From: Tamarix chinensis
Lineage: Eukaryota > Streptophyta > Magnoliopsida > Caryophyllales > Tamaricaceae
Length of the DNA: 64,000 nucleotides
Direction of reading: 5' to 3'
Assembly: GCA_030549775.1 (NCBI GenBank)
Contig: CM060175.1
Coordinates: forward strand, 13,848,455-13,912,454
Shown: positions 46,973 through 59,470 of the stretch, in pieces
How positions within the stretch are numbered: position 1 is the first letter of the stretch
How the letters are laid out: the number at the start of each line of letters is the position of its first letter
Position numbers and translations under genes: made by a program
Notes under the pieces: model-generated
The model's input: only the letters and a program-made list of their open reading frames with translations
Told to the model about the DNA's origin: nothing
Database searches by the model: none

Positions 46973-47100
46973 GGTTATGGACCCAACTTCATGTTACCTT
47001 TAATGATCTTATGTTCTTATAGAAGGGGTACAGGTTATGGGACCTAACTTTATCTATAGAAGCTCAAGTTAGCAAGTTATGGGACCTTACTACGACAAGA
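46973..47100 (+). repeat. local duplication at the right flank of S4
   Basis: The phrase (A/C)AGGTTATGGGACC occurs three times (46972, 47031, 47073). The first and third are each followed by A-T-G-T-T-A-C-C-T-T-(T/C)-A-A-T-G-A and a ...TTCTATAG end, so a roughly 100-bp piece of integrase sequence has been duplicated beside the inserted LTR. Confidence 0.65.
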
Positions 47101-47399
47101 ATGTTACCTTCAATGAGCTTGTGTTTCTATAGAATACTAAGTCTAGTGATTGTGTGTTTAAGGAGATGGAGAAAGATAGTGTTTTGGGCCCCGTGGAGGT
47201 TGAGGTTGACTTAGATGACAGAGAGATTTTTGATAAACCCACTATTCCTGAAGTAGGTGGATCTAAACAGTAGGTAGAGCAAAGTGGCATTTCTATAGGT
47301 AGAGCATGGAGGATTAGTAAGCCTTCGGTCATGTATAGTTTTGAAGAATTGGATGGTTATGCCTTATCTAGTGCAGAAACAGTTGTTGATATGCATGAG

Positions 47400-48120
47400 C
47401 CAACCTCATTCTCAAAGACTATTGTGAGTTTTGACTTTTCTGAGTGGTGAGTTGTTATGGAAGAGGAGATACAATCTATATTGAAAAATCAAACATGGGA
47501 ACTTGTAAAGGAATCCAAGAAGAAGAAGATAGTTGATTCCAAGTGGATGTGAGAGCTAAAATAGGGAGCCCCAATGGTCGAAAGACCAAGGCATAAGGCT
47601 CATTTATTTGCCCATGGATTCTGTTAGATTCTAAATGTGGACTATAATGAGGAATTTTCTCCTATAGTTAGACATACTTCTATTCATACCTTGCTTGCGC
47701 TTATGGCTATGCATGATTTAGAGTTGTACCAATTGGATTTTAAAACTCCATTTCTACATGGTAAGCTTAAAGAGGATATTTTCATGTGTTAGGATGATCA
47801 ATTTTTTGTTGAGGGGATGCTTGATCATGTGTGCCTATTAAAGAGTTCACAATATGGTATAAATTAGTCTCCTAGATAATTATATAAATGGTTTAATTAG
47901 TTTATGCTTGAGCATGATTTCTCTATGAGTGACTATGATGGATGCTTTTACTTGAAAGAGATGGAGGGTTGCTTACTTTTATATCTTTTATTATATGTTG
48001 ACGACATGCTTGTGGAAGAAAAACATGTATCTCACATTGATAAAGTGAAGACAATGCTAAGATCTTGGAGAGGCAAAGAGGACCCTTTTCATAGAGATCA
48101 TGTAAGACCATAAGCATAAG
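47400..48120 (+). pseudogene. K reverse transcriptase, broken
   Basis: RVT_2 domain. In order: MEEEIQSILKNQTWELVKE (usual N-x-T-W-x-L-V), KIVDSKWMWELK, HKAHLFAHGF, DYNEEFSPIVRHTSIHTLLAL, LYQLDFKTPFLHGKLKEDIFM (usual Q-M-D-V-K-T-A-F-L-H-G), then at 47904-48113 SMSDYDGCFYLKE and LLLYVDDMLV. The catalytic Y-V-D-D is intact. Isolated stops break the frame in at least four places. Confidence 0.9.
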
Positions 48121-48950
48121 TTTTTGTAATTGTCATAAGAGTTCTATGTGAATAAAGTGTTAGAGAGGTTTTATATGATGGATGCCAAGTTGGTGATCAT
48201 TTTGTTGTCTGCTAACTTCATATTATCAACTTTAGATTTCCCCAAATCCAAAGAGAAAGAATAATTCATGGCTATTTCTCCCTATTCTAATATTGTTGGT
48301 TGTATGATATACGCTATAGTGTGTACCCGACCTAATATTGCTCAAGTTGTTAGTATTATAAGTTGATATATGTCAAATCTGGGGAAGGCTCACTAATAAG
48401 TAGTGAATTATATCCTAAGGTACTTGAATGGTACAACATTGGCCTTTTTGGAGTATGAGAGATTAGTTGATACACCAGTTGGGTTCGTGGATTCTAATGA
48501 TGGTGGAGACCTTGATAATAGGAATTCCACTAGTGCATATATATTTTTTTTATCTTGGTAGTTTAGTTATTAGCTAGAGTTCTTCCTTGTATGAGGTGGT
48601 GGCCTTGTCCACTATTGAGGTTGAGTATATCGTTGTGATTGAGGCTTTTCAAGAAGTCATATAGCTTGGTAGCTTAGTACATGAGCTAGGGTTTGGTCAT
48701 GCAGCTCCATTAGTTTGCAGTGATCTAAAGGGTTATCTTCTTAGCAAAGAATCGAAACTCCTTCCATCATCGAAAGCAGCACATCAACATTAGATATCAC
48801 TTTATCCAAGGTACTTTTATTGCTGGCAAAGTTGTGATAGAGAAAGTGGATACTTTGGATAATCTAAATAATATGCTAACTAAGCCACCAAGTGTGGGCA
48901 AGTTTGAGTGTTTCTCTGACTTGAGCAATGTTCATAGGTCATGTGGCCCT
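48120..48950 (+). pseudogene. K RNase H, broken
   Basis: Copia RNase H. FGFVDSN-type first aspartate block near 48485, VVALSTIEVEYIVVIEA at 48598-48650 (usual V-A-L-S-T-T-E-A-E-Y), LGSLVHELGF, then CSDLKGYLLSKES for the usual C-D-S-Q-S-A-I-x-L-x-K-N. It ends near 48900 with the N-L-N-N-M-L-T-K equivalent. Stops and frameshifts present. Confidence 0.85.
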
Positions 48951-49011
48951 TTGTAGGACCAAGGTTTTTTGTAGAGGTATTTCCATGTCATAAATCACAA
49001 ATACTACATTA

Positions 49012-49022
49012 AGGTGGAGAAT
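49012..49022 (+). other. polypurine tract of K
   Basis: AAGGTGGAGAA just before the 3' LTR, the usual copia form. Confidence 0.75.
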
Positions 49023-49024
49023 TA

Positions 49025-49558
49025 TGAGCTTTGACTGAGTATTTAATGCCAACATAACAGGGTTTTAGTTCGTACATGTTGATGGAGAAGTGTATAGTGC
49101 AATTTGTAACAAACATTGGGGTCCCATATTAACTAACACGGACCATGTTTGTCCACATAATGTTTAGGTTGAATTTTGGGAAAATTTTGAGAGTAAAGAA
49201 AATAACGCATGGCCTAATATTTCCTAAACACATATTATATTTTTTAGGTCTTCTACAAAATATGTTATTTTTCCCTTTCGAATTTTATTTGATATAAAGG
49301 AGTTATGATAAAATCCCAGCCGTCAAGTCAACTATGTGAATCTTCTTCTCCCTATTATGTTCTCTTTGTTAAAGAGAATTATTGATTGTGGGAATTTTTT
49401 CCATTGCTCTCGTAATTACATAATTACACAAATAAAGATCTTTGATTTTTTCCTTATTGTTATTTCTTATGATTTAACGCTTAATTAATTCAATTGTGTT
49501 ATTAGTTCTAATAATTTTTTAGATCTAGTCTTATTAGACTACAATCACTTATTCCTCA
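49025..49558 (+). repeat. 3' LTR of K
   Basis: Starts TGAGCTTTGACTGAG, ends ...CCTCA. Partner of 41309-41856. Confidence 0.85.
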
Positions 49559-50206
49559 ATAAATCCAAAATATTTAAGGTGTCAAATCAATTGGTTATAA
49601 GTGTTCAAAAAACATTGTAAAAAAAAGTTTGGTTTTTATCCCCCCAATAGATATTTGCTAGCGAAGTTTTGAATGAGAGCACTAATAGAGTGCACCTACA
49701 TATAAATAAAATCTTACATAATTCAATGCATAAAGGGTATATGCCAAGTTGAGGGAAAGACTATGCTCTTTTCCTTAGCCATAGTTTTATCCCAAAGGAT
49801 TTTCCAATTTTTTTAGCAAGATAATATTTTAAAGATATACTCTAAAGAGAGAATATCAAATATTGGTGGTAGAAATACCTTTGCATATGAGGATATATAT
49901 TTTCATCACTCCTACATCCTTATATGTAATTTTAAAATTATTAATAGTTATAGAGAGTTTTGTAAATATATTGATATGTATATATAATGGAAGCATTATA
50001 AATATTAGAAGACATACATCTAAAAAAGATTCTTAAATACATTATTTGTAATATGAATGTTACTTCTCCTCTTCTATTCTCATCTAATGTAATATTTGTA
50101 ATTATTCATCTCCTTTCCACCATATATAACTTCCATTCACATAGTATACATACAGAAAATAGGTGATGTACATGAACACATGAGAATCAATGAGAACAAG
50201 AGTGTC
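49559..50206. other. unassigned AT-rich spacer
   Basis: Between copia K and the next LTR copy. No ORF or repeat recognised. Confidence 0.5.
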
Positions 50207-52326
50207 TATAACACCCCCCCATTTTTAGTAATAGAAAATTTTGTCTAAAGAGTTATTAAAAAAAGCTAAAATGTTAAAATATAGGGTGTTACCACCAAAT
50301 TCAATATAATTTTTACTTCATTTACCTTTCTTATACTAAGTTCTAAAGCTAAAATATTTATTTGCTTAAGTTAATAAGAAGCAGATGAGAAATTACATCA
50401 CAAGATTATCATCCTGATATGACACGAAAGTATCAGGCAATGATATAACAACCAAAGGAAAAGGAATATAGGATGGGACATAAGAGTTCAAGGGATATTT
50501 ATATCAAAATATGCCGAAACAAACAATAAGTCCCAACTCCCAACCACATAAACCAGTTTGTTCAAGCATAACCCTTAAAGTACTCTTACAAGGTCATAAC
50601 TACGATATGAATAGGCAAGGGATCGTAAAATAAAACCCATCAATACAATAGTACTAAGTAAACCACAATACACCACTAACCATGTAAATGCCATGTGGAG
50701 CACATAGAAGGTAAACACATGGTAAGCATGGCATGAACACATCAAATGATACGTGTGATAGCTAAATACAATAAACTTGTTATAAGCTATACTTCATAAG
50801 AGATCACACACTCAACCAATTTCTAGAAATATCATTATTCCAAATCATAACAAGGGTATCCCATAAGGGAACCATCAAAACCATACATAACCATATCCTA
50901 TACTACCTATGGTGCACTAAGGAAAATACCTACCAACATACCAACTAATTATAATAACCAAAGGGTAGTGCATGGAGGGAACTACCAAAAAAATGTACCA
51001 AAACGATTTCCAACTAAATCACAATACAATATTTAATTCCATTTTAATTACTTGATGGAAAAATATCAACTTGGTATACTAAGATATTTCAATTATATTA
51101 GCACACGATGGTAGCACATTATCTTACCGACTATCAAATCAAGAATGATAAGATACCCTAATTATACAAGTATACAAAGAAAATACAATACCTCATCGAC
51201 AAAGATACCTAATCTATAAGTGTGCATACTCTCTAAGAAGTCCAAAGAACTAAGTAGAGAAGATATAGGGCCTAACTAGGAACTAAGACACCTACCAAAA
51301 TCCAAAGCAAATCGAGGGATGACACTCATATTTAGGGTAGCTATCCCTATAGAGTCACCATTTTCAAACTCATGGTCTTCCACTTTAACTATTAATGTTT
51401 AATTGAGTGATAACAAAATATCACTTAATACACATATGATAACAATTGGAAACTTAAAACTTTTATATTAAATCTAATTATTCAAGCCACTATAAGGTCA
51501 ATAACCAAACCAAAATTCCAGAGTGAAAACTATAGTCGAACTAAAAATCTATTAAGGTCATCCCATGTCCAATTATTCCATACTTAGGCATAATAAATCA
51601 TAAATGACCAAAAATACCCTTATAGGTTAAATTACTCCATGATTAGCCATATTGCATCTAATCATTATAAGAATTGAATGAGACTCATACCATGTCAAAT
51701 AAATATTATAATAAAGATTTTAATATAAATTTTCAATTTTGGAAAATTATCAAAGTGGTAAAATTACTATTTTACCCTTAAGTTAAACTTATGCTCAAAA
51801 TGAACATAAAATTTAAATGTACATACCTAGCATACCATATTTCACATGATTAAAATACATAATAAGTCATGGAATAATTATGACACACATGCTAAAAATA
51901 AAATCATGGTGTATATAAAAAGACACATTTTCCCCTAGGGCACACAAATGTTAAGTCATACATAATTAAATATAAGCATGCTTAAAACCTATCTTGTTAC
52001 GTATACAAATTTAAGTAAGACATGTGAGGGGGATAACAGAAAGATTAAAAATACAAGAATTTGGTTCAACAATGACCAACAAACCCTTGGATGGACCACT
52101 CACACAACACATATATAATTATCTTACAACATTCGATAATATTATAGCATGTTACCATACATATATTAAAATACATAGTTTAACATGCTCTCGCATATAA
52201 GTTTATGGTACCATACTTAAAAAAAAAGTACAACATAACATGGTGTAAGAACATATGTCATAAAATCACACTTAAACATAACAACTAAAACCCTAACATA
52301 CTACCATATGGTTTTCACAAATTTAG
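50207..52326 (-). repeat. LTR copy L' of the TGTAACACC family, partial
   Basis: Begins TATAACACCCCCCCATTTTT and follows the S4 layout: ATAGGGTGTTACCACC, CTTATACTAAGTTCTAAAGC, then repeat-poor spacer, then the block near 51340 (TATAGAGTCACCATTTTC) matching S4 near 45200, and AT-rich sequence. It stops at about 52326, where an oppositely oriented copy M begins. It may continue beyond M at 54609, but that is not shown. Confidence 0.6.
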
Positions 52327-52710
52327 CAGGAGTAAAACCCTAAAATTTTGTAACATTTTCTTTCAGATGCTTATCATTTTTATTCAAAACCTAACCCTTA
52401 AACCTTAACCCCATTATTCTATTATAACCTTGGACCCATAACCCAAATAAATTCTAAAAAAGTTTCCCTGATTATCTTACCCATTTCCCTCCTTAGTAAA
52501 CCTAATCTAGGCCAATTAATTTTCTCCTAATTAGTATCCTAACCTAACCAAACTAATCCTAAAATAAAATAAATTAAAATAATCCTATTCTACCCCTTAT
52601 CGTGACCTCTTTTTCCTCCGCCAAACACTCTCTCTATTTTCCCTCCACTTCTTACGTTGCAAACCCCTCACCCTTACCTTAATCTCCATCAAAATCACAC
52701 TTTTTCCCTT

Positions 52711-52750
<40 letters not shown>

Positions 52751-54608
52751 CACACCCACCTCTCCTTATTTACCTTAACCTTGATTAGGCTTCTCATCCT
52801 TCCCTAGCTCCCTCTCTTTCAACTCCAATTAGTTCCACTTTTTTTTTGAACCATCACCATCACCAACCCTACCTTTTTTTCTTCTACTCTCTTCCTTTTT
52901 GTCCAACCAAGACCTTCCCTAGGCATGCACATGCTTGTACATTACTCCCTCTACACCTCCAGCTAACTCGCCAATCATAACCACCCTCCACCATCACCAT
53001 CATCCTTCTTCTTTTTCTTATTCTTCTTCTCCCTTATCTTCTACCACTACCATTGCTTTATATTTTCTTCAGCATGTCCTACACAAGCCATCACCTACCT
53101 TAACCCAAGATCACCAAAACCAGCCACCCTCCTTCAAAATTCTTCCTCATTGCCTCTCCCTAGGCAATGAAAACTACTTGTCATTGCTCTACCCCTTGCT
53201 TAAAAATTTTATTTTCGTAACCCCCTCCTAGCCAAACCATCATCCATATAGCCACACACCACCTTACTCCCTCATCCTCCTCATTGTATCCTCATTCACT
53301 CCTCGTCACCACCAACCTGCAACAAGCTCACTCATCCTCCACCATCCTCTTCCCAGCCCCAACCAACTATGCTAACTTCCTAGTAGCCAACACCACCTAC
53401 CCTAGCTTCTCTCTTTGACAATAATCTTCCCCTCCTCACAACAACCTAGCATAACCCCCTCTTACATGGATTATGTTGCTCATGCAGCGTGAGGAAATTT
53501 TTCTTTTGATTTTGCTACCTATTTAAATAATAAGGGTATTTTGGTAATTTTAGATAATAAATATTTTAATATTGTAATTATTATTTTATGTGTTAAATAT
53601 TAATATGATAATTTTGGTATTATTTTTAGGCACAAAAGTTTGATTAGTGGAGCCTTATAGTTTTAATAGAATATTGATAATTATGCTTTGCTAGAAATTA
53701 ACTTTTATACTATACTAAAATGATTAATATTGCATGATATCACAATAGGGTTTGTTTTTATGAAGTTTTTTAATCATGATTCGTTAAATTATAATTATGT
53801 GCTTATTATTACTAGCATGAAAATTGGGAGAAAAAATGAGCATATTATCTTATATAAAATTCCATGTGCATGAAACTATGCTGAAATGGTTTAGATGAAT
53901 ATATATATATATATGTCATGTACATGTAAAAATATTGGTTGAGCATGATAAGGCATAATTATGGTATAATTATTATGTAATTTGGTCATTTTATGTGTAT
54001 TGTGATATTTATCCTAAAAATTATGTCTAATATGTATTATATATTATTGCTCATGAGATATGTGGATTTTAGATGAAAATAAAAGTATATGTTAGGGTTT
54101 TATGTGTAGAATTATGATTAAGGAAAAAATAGTCATTTAGCATATATGATAATTTAATTACATGATTAATAATTTAATTATTTTTTTTAGTATTTTCATA
54201 AAAATTAACAAATAAAATGGAATAAGTAATTAAAAAGGATGATAATGTGGTAATTTTGATCGTAGGGACATTTTGGTCATTTTCGGTCTAATGTACTCAA
54301 ATGTGAATAATTGAGCCTAGGATGGCCTTAGTATATTTGTATGACTAAACTTTGTAATGATATTGTAAATGCTAATGTGGTTTATTCACAAAAAAAAATG
54401 TATATCTAATTGTTCTCTCTAACCTGAATCTTGTGACTGTGTTATTAACTTAAGTATAGTTATGAATTTAGCCTTAACACTTGGTATGAGAATGATAGAA
54501 GAATCTGTACTTGTACCAAGTGTGGTGGTACTCTCCTTTATTTTTATTGCTTTAGCTTCTGTGCTTGCCTCTTTAAAAAAATTAAGTCCTAGGAATAGGG
54601 GTGTTATA
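52327..54608 (+). repeat. LTR copy M of the TGTAACACC family, inverted relative to L'
   Basis: Read on the minus strand from 54608 it begins TATAACACCCCTATTCC, then ACCACCACACTTGGTACAAG and CATACCAAGTGTTAAGGC, and later blocks matching S4 45340-46200 (for example TGACCAAAATGTCCCTACGATC). Its C-rich block (52600-53460) is the complement of the G-rich block of S4. It ends near 52330 with the complement of AAATTTTAGGGTTTTAC. About 2.3 kb. The 98-codon plus-strand ORF (52935-53231) is low-complexity Pro/Ser/His and not a supported gene. Confidence 0.65.
52713..52744. repeat. (TA)n microsatellite
   Basis: About 16 TA units followed by CATATACACAC. Confidence 0.95.
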
Positions 54609-55579
54609 GTAGGAGCATAGGTTTACCTTCTTCCAATCAAAATAAGTAAAAGAAAATAATAAAGAGTCTCCCAACTCTAGCCTTTAACACAACCTTCTTC
54701 CTCTCCTTAAAACACAAGACTCAAAAATGAGAAACTAAAAAACATAAAATATAAAAGAGATAACAATAACAACAACAACAATCAAATAAGAAAAGAAGCC
54801 ATACCCACAACAAGGGGTAGCACGCCAAGAGGAAGAAAGAAAAATTGGACGATCTTCAATTTTTTCTCAGTCCAAAATTCTTATATTTAATATAAATACA
54901 TATACACATACATACATACATACATACATATAAGATAGGATAAGGGATTAAAAGAAGATATGAAGCAAGAAATATTAGGTTTTTAGAAAGGAGAAGAACA
55001 AATGAAATGTTTTTTTTTTTCAAATACCTAGGCAAAATTTACATAAAAGGAAGGAGAAATAAGAGATCATAAAACCAAGGGTTTAATGAATGAATAATAA
55101 AGCAAGTGAAGGCATATCTAGAGGGGAAATGCACCAAAAATCTTCTAAGGATAGTTGGGAGAAGGATGACCATGGTTGCTTCATTTACAAGGGAAGGTAT
55201 AATGTGTAAGAGATATTGATTAAAAGGAGGAGAGGAAGCAACAATATAATCTAAGGTTAAGTGAGAGTCATAGGAAAACCCACAAAGTCCAAAAGGTAGA
55301 AAATAAAATTTAAAACAAAAAAATGAACAAAAAGTAATTTAACGGTGTTCCATCATTCACCTAAGAGCCTCTAACTTCCCATAATCCACTTCAATGCATG
55401 GTCGTCCAGCTAGTAAGTGGCCAGTCAATCGTCGGACACAAAAACTTAAATTCTACCATTTTTACCTAGTTAATCTAATACACTTACACACCAAATTAAA
55501 AATACATAAAACAACATATTAAACATACACAATTATACTATTATTTCTATGATCAAGTTTGTATATAATATTAAGTTAC
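54609..55579. other. unassigned sequence, possibly the remainder of L'
   Basis: AT- and purine-rich. TAGGTTTACCTTCTTCC near 54620 resembles the mid-LTR wording in N near 59880 and G near 29685, so it may be the interrupted right part of L'. No right LTR end is seen before 55580. Confidence 0.35.
54906..54932. repeat. (CATA)n microsatellite
   Basis: About seven CATA units. Confidence 0.9.
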
Positions 55580-56299
55580 TGTAACACCTCCAAAATTTAC
55601 TACTGAAATATTATGTTTAATTAAAAGAAAATTAGCAGAAGTAAATTAATAAACCGTGAACTTTAGGGATATTACCACCACACTTAATACCAGACCAGTT
55701 CACTCCTACCATTCCAATACCAAGTGCTAAGGCTAAAAAAGTAAAACACAATTTACGAGAAATTGAAACATATTTAAATCAGAGTAGCGCGAGTAAACAT
55801 TTTACAAGAACATAATACACCAATGGTGGTTCAAGACAACAAATACATAGAAACTATGGATTTAAAGGAGATGGAGTAAAACCCTAAAAGTTCCAGATAA
55901 TTCCTTATGCTCTTTCCCGATGGCCCACTTGAGTAACACCGGAAACGACCTGCAAGGGGTACTGCCCATTGAATAAGCAAGGGCCCCACGAATGGAACCC
56001 TTCAGTACTACGGTAATAAGTAACCCTTTAAAAACACACTTAAAAACAGGTCTGCAATATAACACACGATATACTACTGTATTCATACATCACGACAGGT
56101 ATAAACATAACGTTCAGATACATTTGCATATTCAACGAGTCAATCAGATATTAACGGTGTATACATAACATTCACTTTCGTCCATTTGCATTCTTAACAA
56201 GTCAACCAAATGTTAATAGGCCATTATGAATAATCAATACTTTTAGGGCCTTAAGGCCATTAGTCCATCATTAATCAATCATCTCAGATTATAAATGTC

Positions 56300-56650
56300 C
56301 CCGTGAGTGCGGGAACCCCACTATTATAGCCGGTGGAATGGTCACGAGGGTACATGCCCTACCACTATTTTAGCCGGTGGATCGGTCGCGAGGGTAACAT
56401 ATCCTTCCATTATTATTCACTGGTGGACCAGTCTGGCTCCGACTCACAAGGTGTTCCACTGTAAGTAATTAGTATCTTCCCCATGTCTTATCATTTTTAC
56501 GTTTGGTTTTTTTAGCACAGAATCCCCCACTATTATAGCTAGTGGAACGGTCACAAGGGTACATGCCCTGCCATTATTTTAACCGGTGGATCGGTCACGA
56601 GAGTAACATACCCTTCCACTATTATTTACCGGTGGACCAGTCTGGATCCG
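56300..56650. repeat. tandem ATTATAGCCGGTGG units in N
   Basis: About six units with CCACTATTATAGCCGGTGGA, CGGTC(A/G)CGAGGGTA and ACATGCCCT. Confidence 0.85.
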
Positions 56651-57342
56651 GCTCAACATCTTCCTCTTTAATTGATTAGTGTCTTAAATGTATCTTATTC
56701 GAAAGTATTTTATCCTTGACATGCATGGCTAACTATATCCACACTTATCCTCCTAGGAGGGCCCGTCCCATATCTTAAAACTTCTGCACCTCCTAACTCA
56801 ATTTTCTCCAAAAACCCCAACTCAAGCCTATGTGGCCCATCCTTCTCTGTCGTACACATCCTGACTATTTCAAAACCCTACATGTCACGACACTGAGATC
56901 TAACCCTCACTTTCTTCCCCACTCATTCTCGTTTATTTATATTATTTTCTTTTTCTTTTTCCACCTTCTCACATTAGGGTTTCCTCCCAACCCTATATTA
57001 GTCTCCTACGCACCCTTATACTGTCCCACGTGCTATTTTTCACCCGAAGCCCCTAGACACCCAAACGACACTTCTATTACCTTCCTCACGTCCCGAGGCA
57101 ACCTTCCATACGTAAAAGTTGCCCCCATGCGGACTCTAACCATCTCATGCAAACCCTAGTTCCTCCCATACCCACATTAGCCAACTTACTTCCCTTGGTT
57201 ATCTTTCTCTCCCATTTCTCTTTTTTATGCCTCCATCCCACCTTACCACATCAATTATCCTAGCATATATGTCCTAAAGGGCCACATCACATCACATCAT
57301 AACTTACAACATATCCGCATTATCACATACCAAAAGAGGACA

Positions 57343-58218
57343 TGATGTGGTTTTTATCAAAGTAACGGAAGGTTGGATCAAAATTTGTATTAGAAGTTGT
57401 CACCCACGATCTAATGCAAAAAGAATGAAGTGATTTGGTGGATTATAGACAAAGAAATTGATGTTACAAGATGAAGGTGTTTCAGCAGATTTGAAGGTGT
57501 TCAAATGTGTCGTGTGAAGATAGATTTGAGGAAGGATTAATCCCGGATTATCCTTGCTCAATACAGACCCAAAAGGGAGGATTAGACTTTAGCTCTCTTG
57601 CTCAAAGTTTTATCAAAATTCTTATTATTCATTCTATTCAATTCTCTATACAAATGTTGTGCACAAAAGGTATATATAGGAAAGAATAAGCTTGGTGGTG
57701 AGCTTCCTTAACCAGCCAAGTTTACCCACCTAATCCAGCCCATTAATCATGGTTGAATTAAGCCCATATTAACCTTAATCCATAGAATAATATCATTGGT
57801 TAAATGATACTAAGGATTAATATTACAAAGCTATACAATAGACTAAGATACATACATGAAATTATAGCCATACCCTAACTTACATAAAATATACTTAGGG
57901 TCAGGGTTTACAAAAAGTTTATAAAAATAATGAATATCATCACTCTATCTCTTGTTGTAATGTATCATCCCATGTATGTCATAGTCTTGCATGCCTTGGA
58001 ATACTTGTACACATCAATGTGTATGAACATCATCTTCTTGCAAATATGTAACATACCTACAAGAATAACTTGAATGGTTTTTAATGTCAAGCATATTAGA
58101 ATTATCAAGAATATTTAACATGATAGGCTCCAATATTATAAAAGCTAAATCATCTTCCTTACCTTGAGGATTAGAATGAATAGGACAATCATTATGTTCA
58201 ATGGATGCTCTTGCATCA
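57343..58218 (-). mobile_element. solo LTR P (876 bp) nested in N, related to gypsy E
   Basis: Flanked by identical GGACA 5-mers (57338-57342 and 58219-58223). Ends are TG...CA. On the minus strand it starts TGATGCAAGAGCATCC, identical to the first 16 bases of the E 3' LTR. A minus-strand TATA box (CCTATATATACC) is at 57669-57680. The minus-strand ORF at its start reads DARASIEHND...QGKEDDLAF, which looks like the polyprotein tail that runs into the LTR in this gypsy group. Confidence 0.8.
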
Positions 58219-58429
58219 GGACACATAAACACATCTCGGTTCCAAGCCACGCCACACATAAAGTAGTTATGATAATAGCATATAAAATACGACATATAAT
58301 TATATAGGACATCCAAGGCATGTAAGACACATAGCACACATTCGGCCTTAGCTACACCCTTATTCGGTTTAGGTTACCGAGCTATTTCCCACACTTGTTA
58401 GGCCACTAATCACCCTTCGTAATCGTTAC

Positions 58430-59470
58430 ACTTAATATATTTCCCATTTGGTTGATTAGATTACCAATGTACCCATTTCCTTTATTATAATTAATAAATT
58501 TCCCTTTAGTTGGTCAAATTACCAAATTACCCTTGTTCATTATCCTAATTACCAAATTACCCCTTTCATTGGTTAAATTACCAAATTGTCCTTCATATTT
58601 ATCATATTTACCACTTTACCCTTCTCCATTATTAAATTATCATTTTACCCTTCTCTTTTATTAAATTATCATTTTACCCTTCTCAATTATTATAATTACC
58701 AAGTTACTCCTTTCCAATTTCCACTTTTACCCCTTTTATTTACAAAATTATCATTTTACCCCTTTACTTTCAAAGTTACCATTTTATCCTTGAACTTCCA
58801 AAAATTACCATAACACCCTCTCACTTATATGATTATCATTTTATCATTAATTACGGAATTCCCATTTGACCTCTTTTAATTTCAATTTTTTCATTTTTTC
58901 CTCTAATTACGAATTTACCATTTTACCCAATTATTACAAAATTACCATTTTTCCCTTTTATTAACAAAATTATCTTATTACCCTTTTATTGCGAAATTAC
59001 CATATTACCCTTTTATTACGAAATTACCACTTTGCCCTTCAATCACAAATTTACCATTTTGCCCTTTAATCACAAAATTACCATTTTACCCTTTAATTAC
59101 CAAATTACCATTTTGCCCCTTTAATTACAAAATTACCAATATGCCCCTTTAATTATAAAATTACCATTTTACCCTTTAATCACAAAATACCAATTTGCCC
59201 TTTAATCACCAAATTACTAGTTTGCCCTTTAATTACAAAATTACTACTTTGTCTTTTTATTACCAAATGACCATTTTGTTCTTTTATTACAAAATTACTA
59301 ATTTACCCTTTAATTACTATTTTACCCTTTATTCACAAAATTACCATTTTGCTCCTTAAATTACAAAATTACCGTTTTGCCCCCTACTTCCAAAATTAAC
59401 AATTTACCCCTTACTTCTAAAATTACCATAATACCCTTTTTAATTAAGAATTACCATTTACCCTTAGTAC
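58430..59470. repeat. AT-rich minisatellite, ~27-bp unit ATTACCATTTTACCCTTTAA
   Basis: About 1 kb of diverged tandem units of 24-30 bases, each with AAATTACCATTTT(A/G)CCC and a T/A-rich linker. Most regular from 58980 to 59300. Present in N but not in G or H. Confidence 0.9.

Larger units (their letters stand above)
41309..49558 (+). mobile_element. Ty1/copia retrotransposon K (Tork-like), plus strand, split by solo LTR S4
   Basis: The LTR pair is 41309-41856 and 49025-49558. In between, in plus orientation: PBS, gag, zinc knuckle, protease, integrase, RT, RNase H and polypurine tract. The integrase is interrupted by S4 (about 43936-46972). Without S4 the element is about 5.2 kb, a normal size for the lineage. 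No target duplication is visible. Stops and frameshifts throughout. Confidence 0.9.

Noticed and set aside
58430..59470. A CRISPR-like array
   Set aside because: Units are diverged, AT-rich and without regular unique spacers, and the window is plant nuclear sequence.
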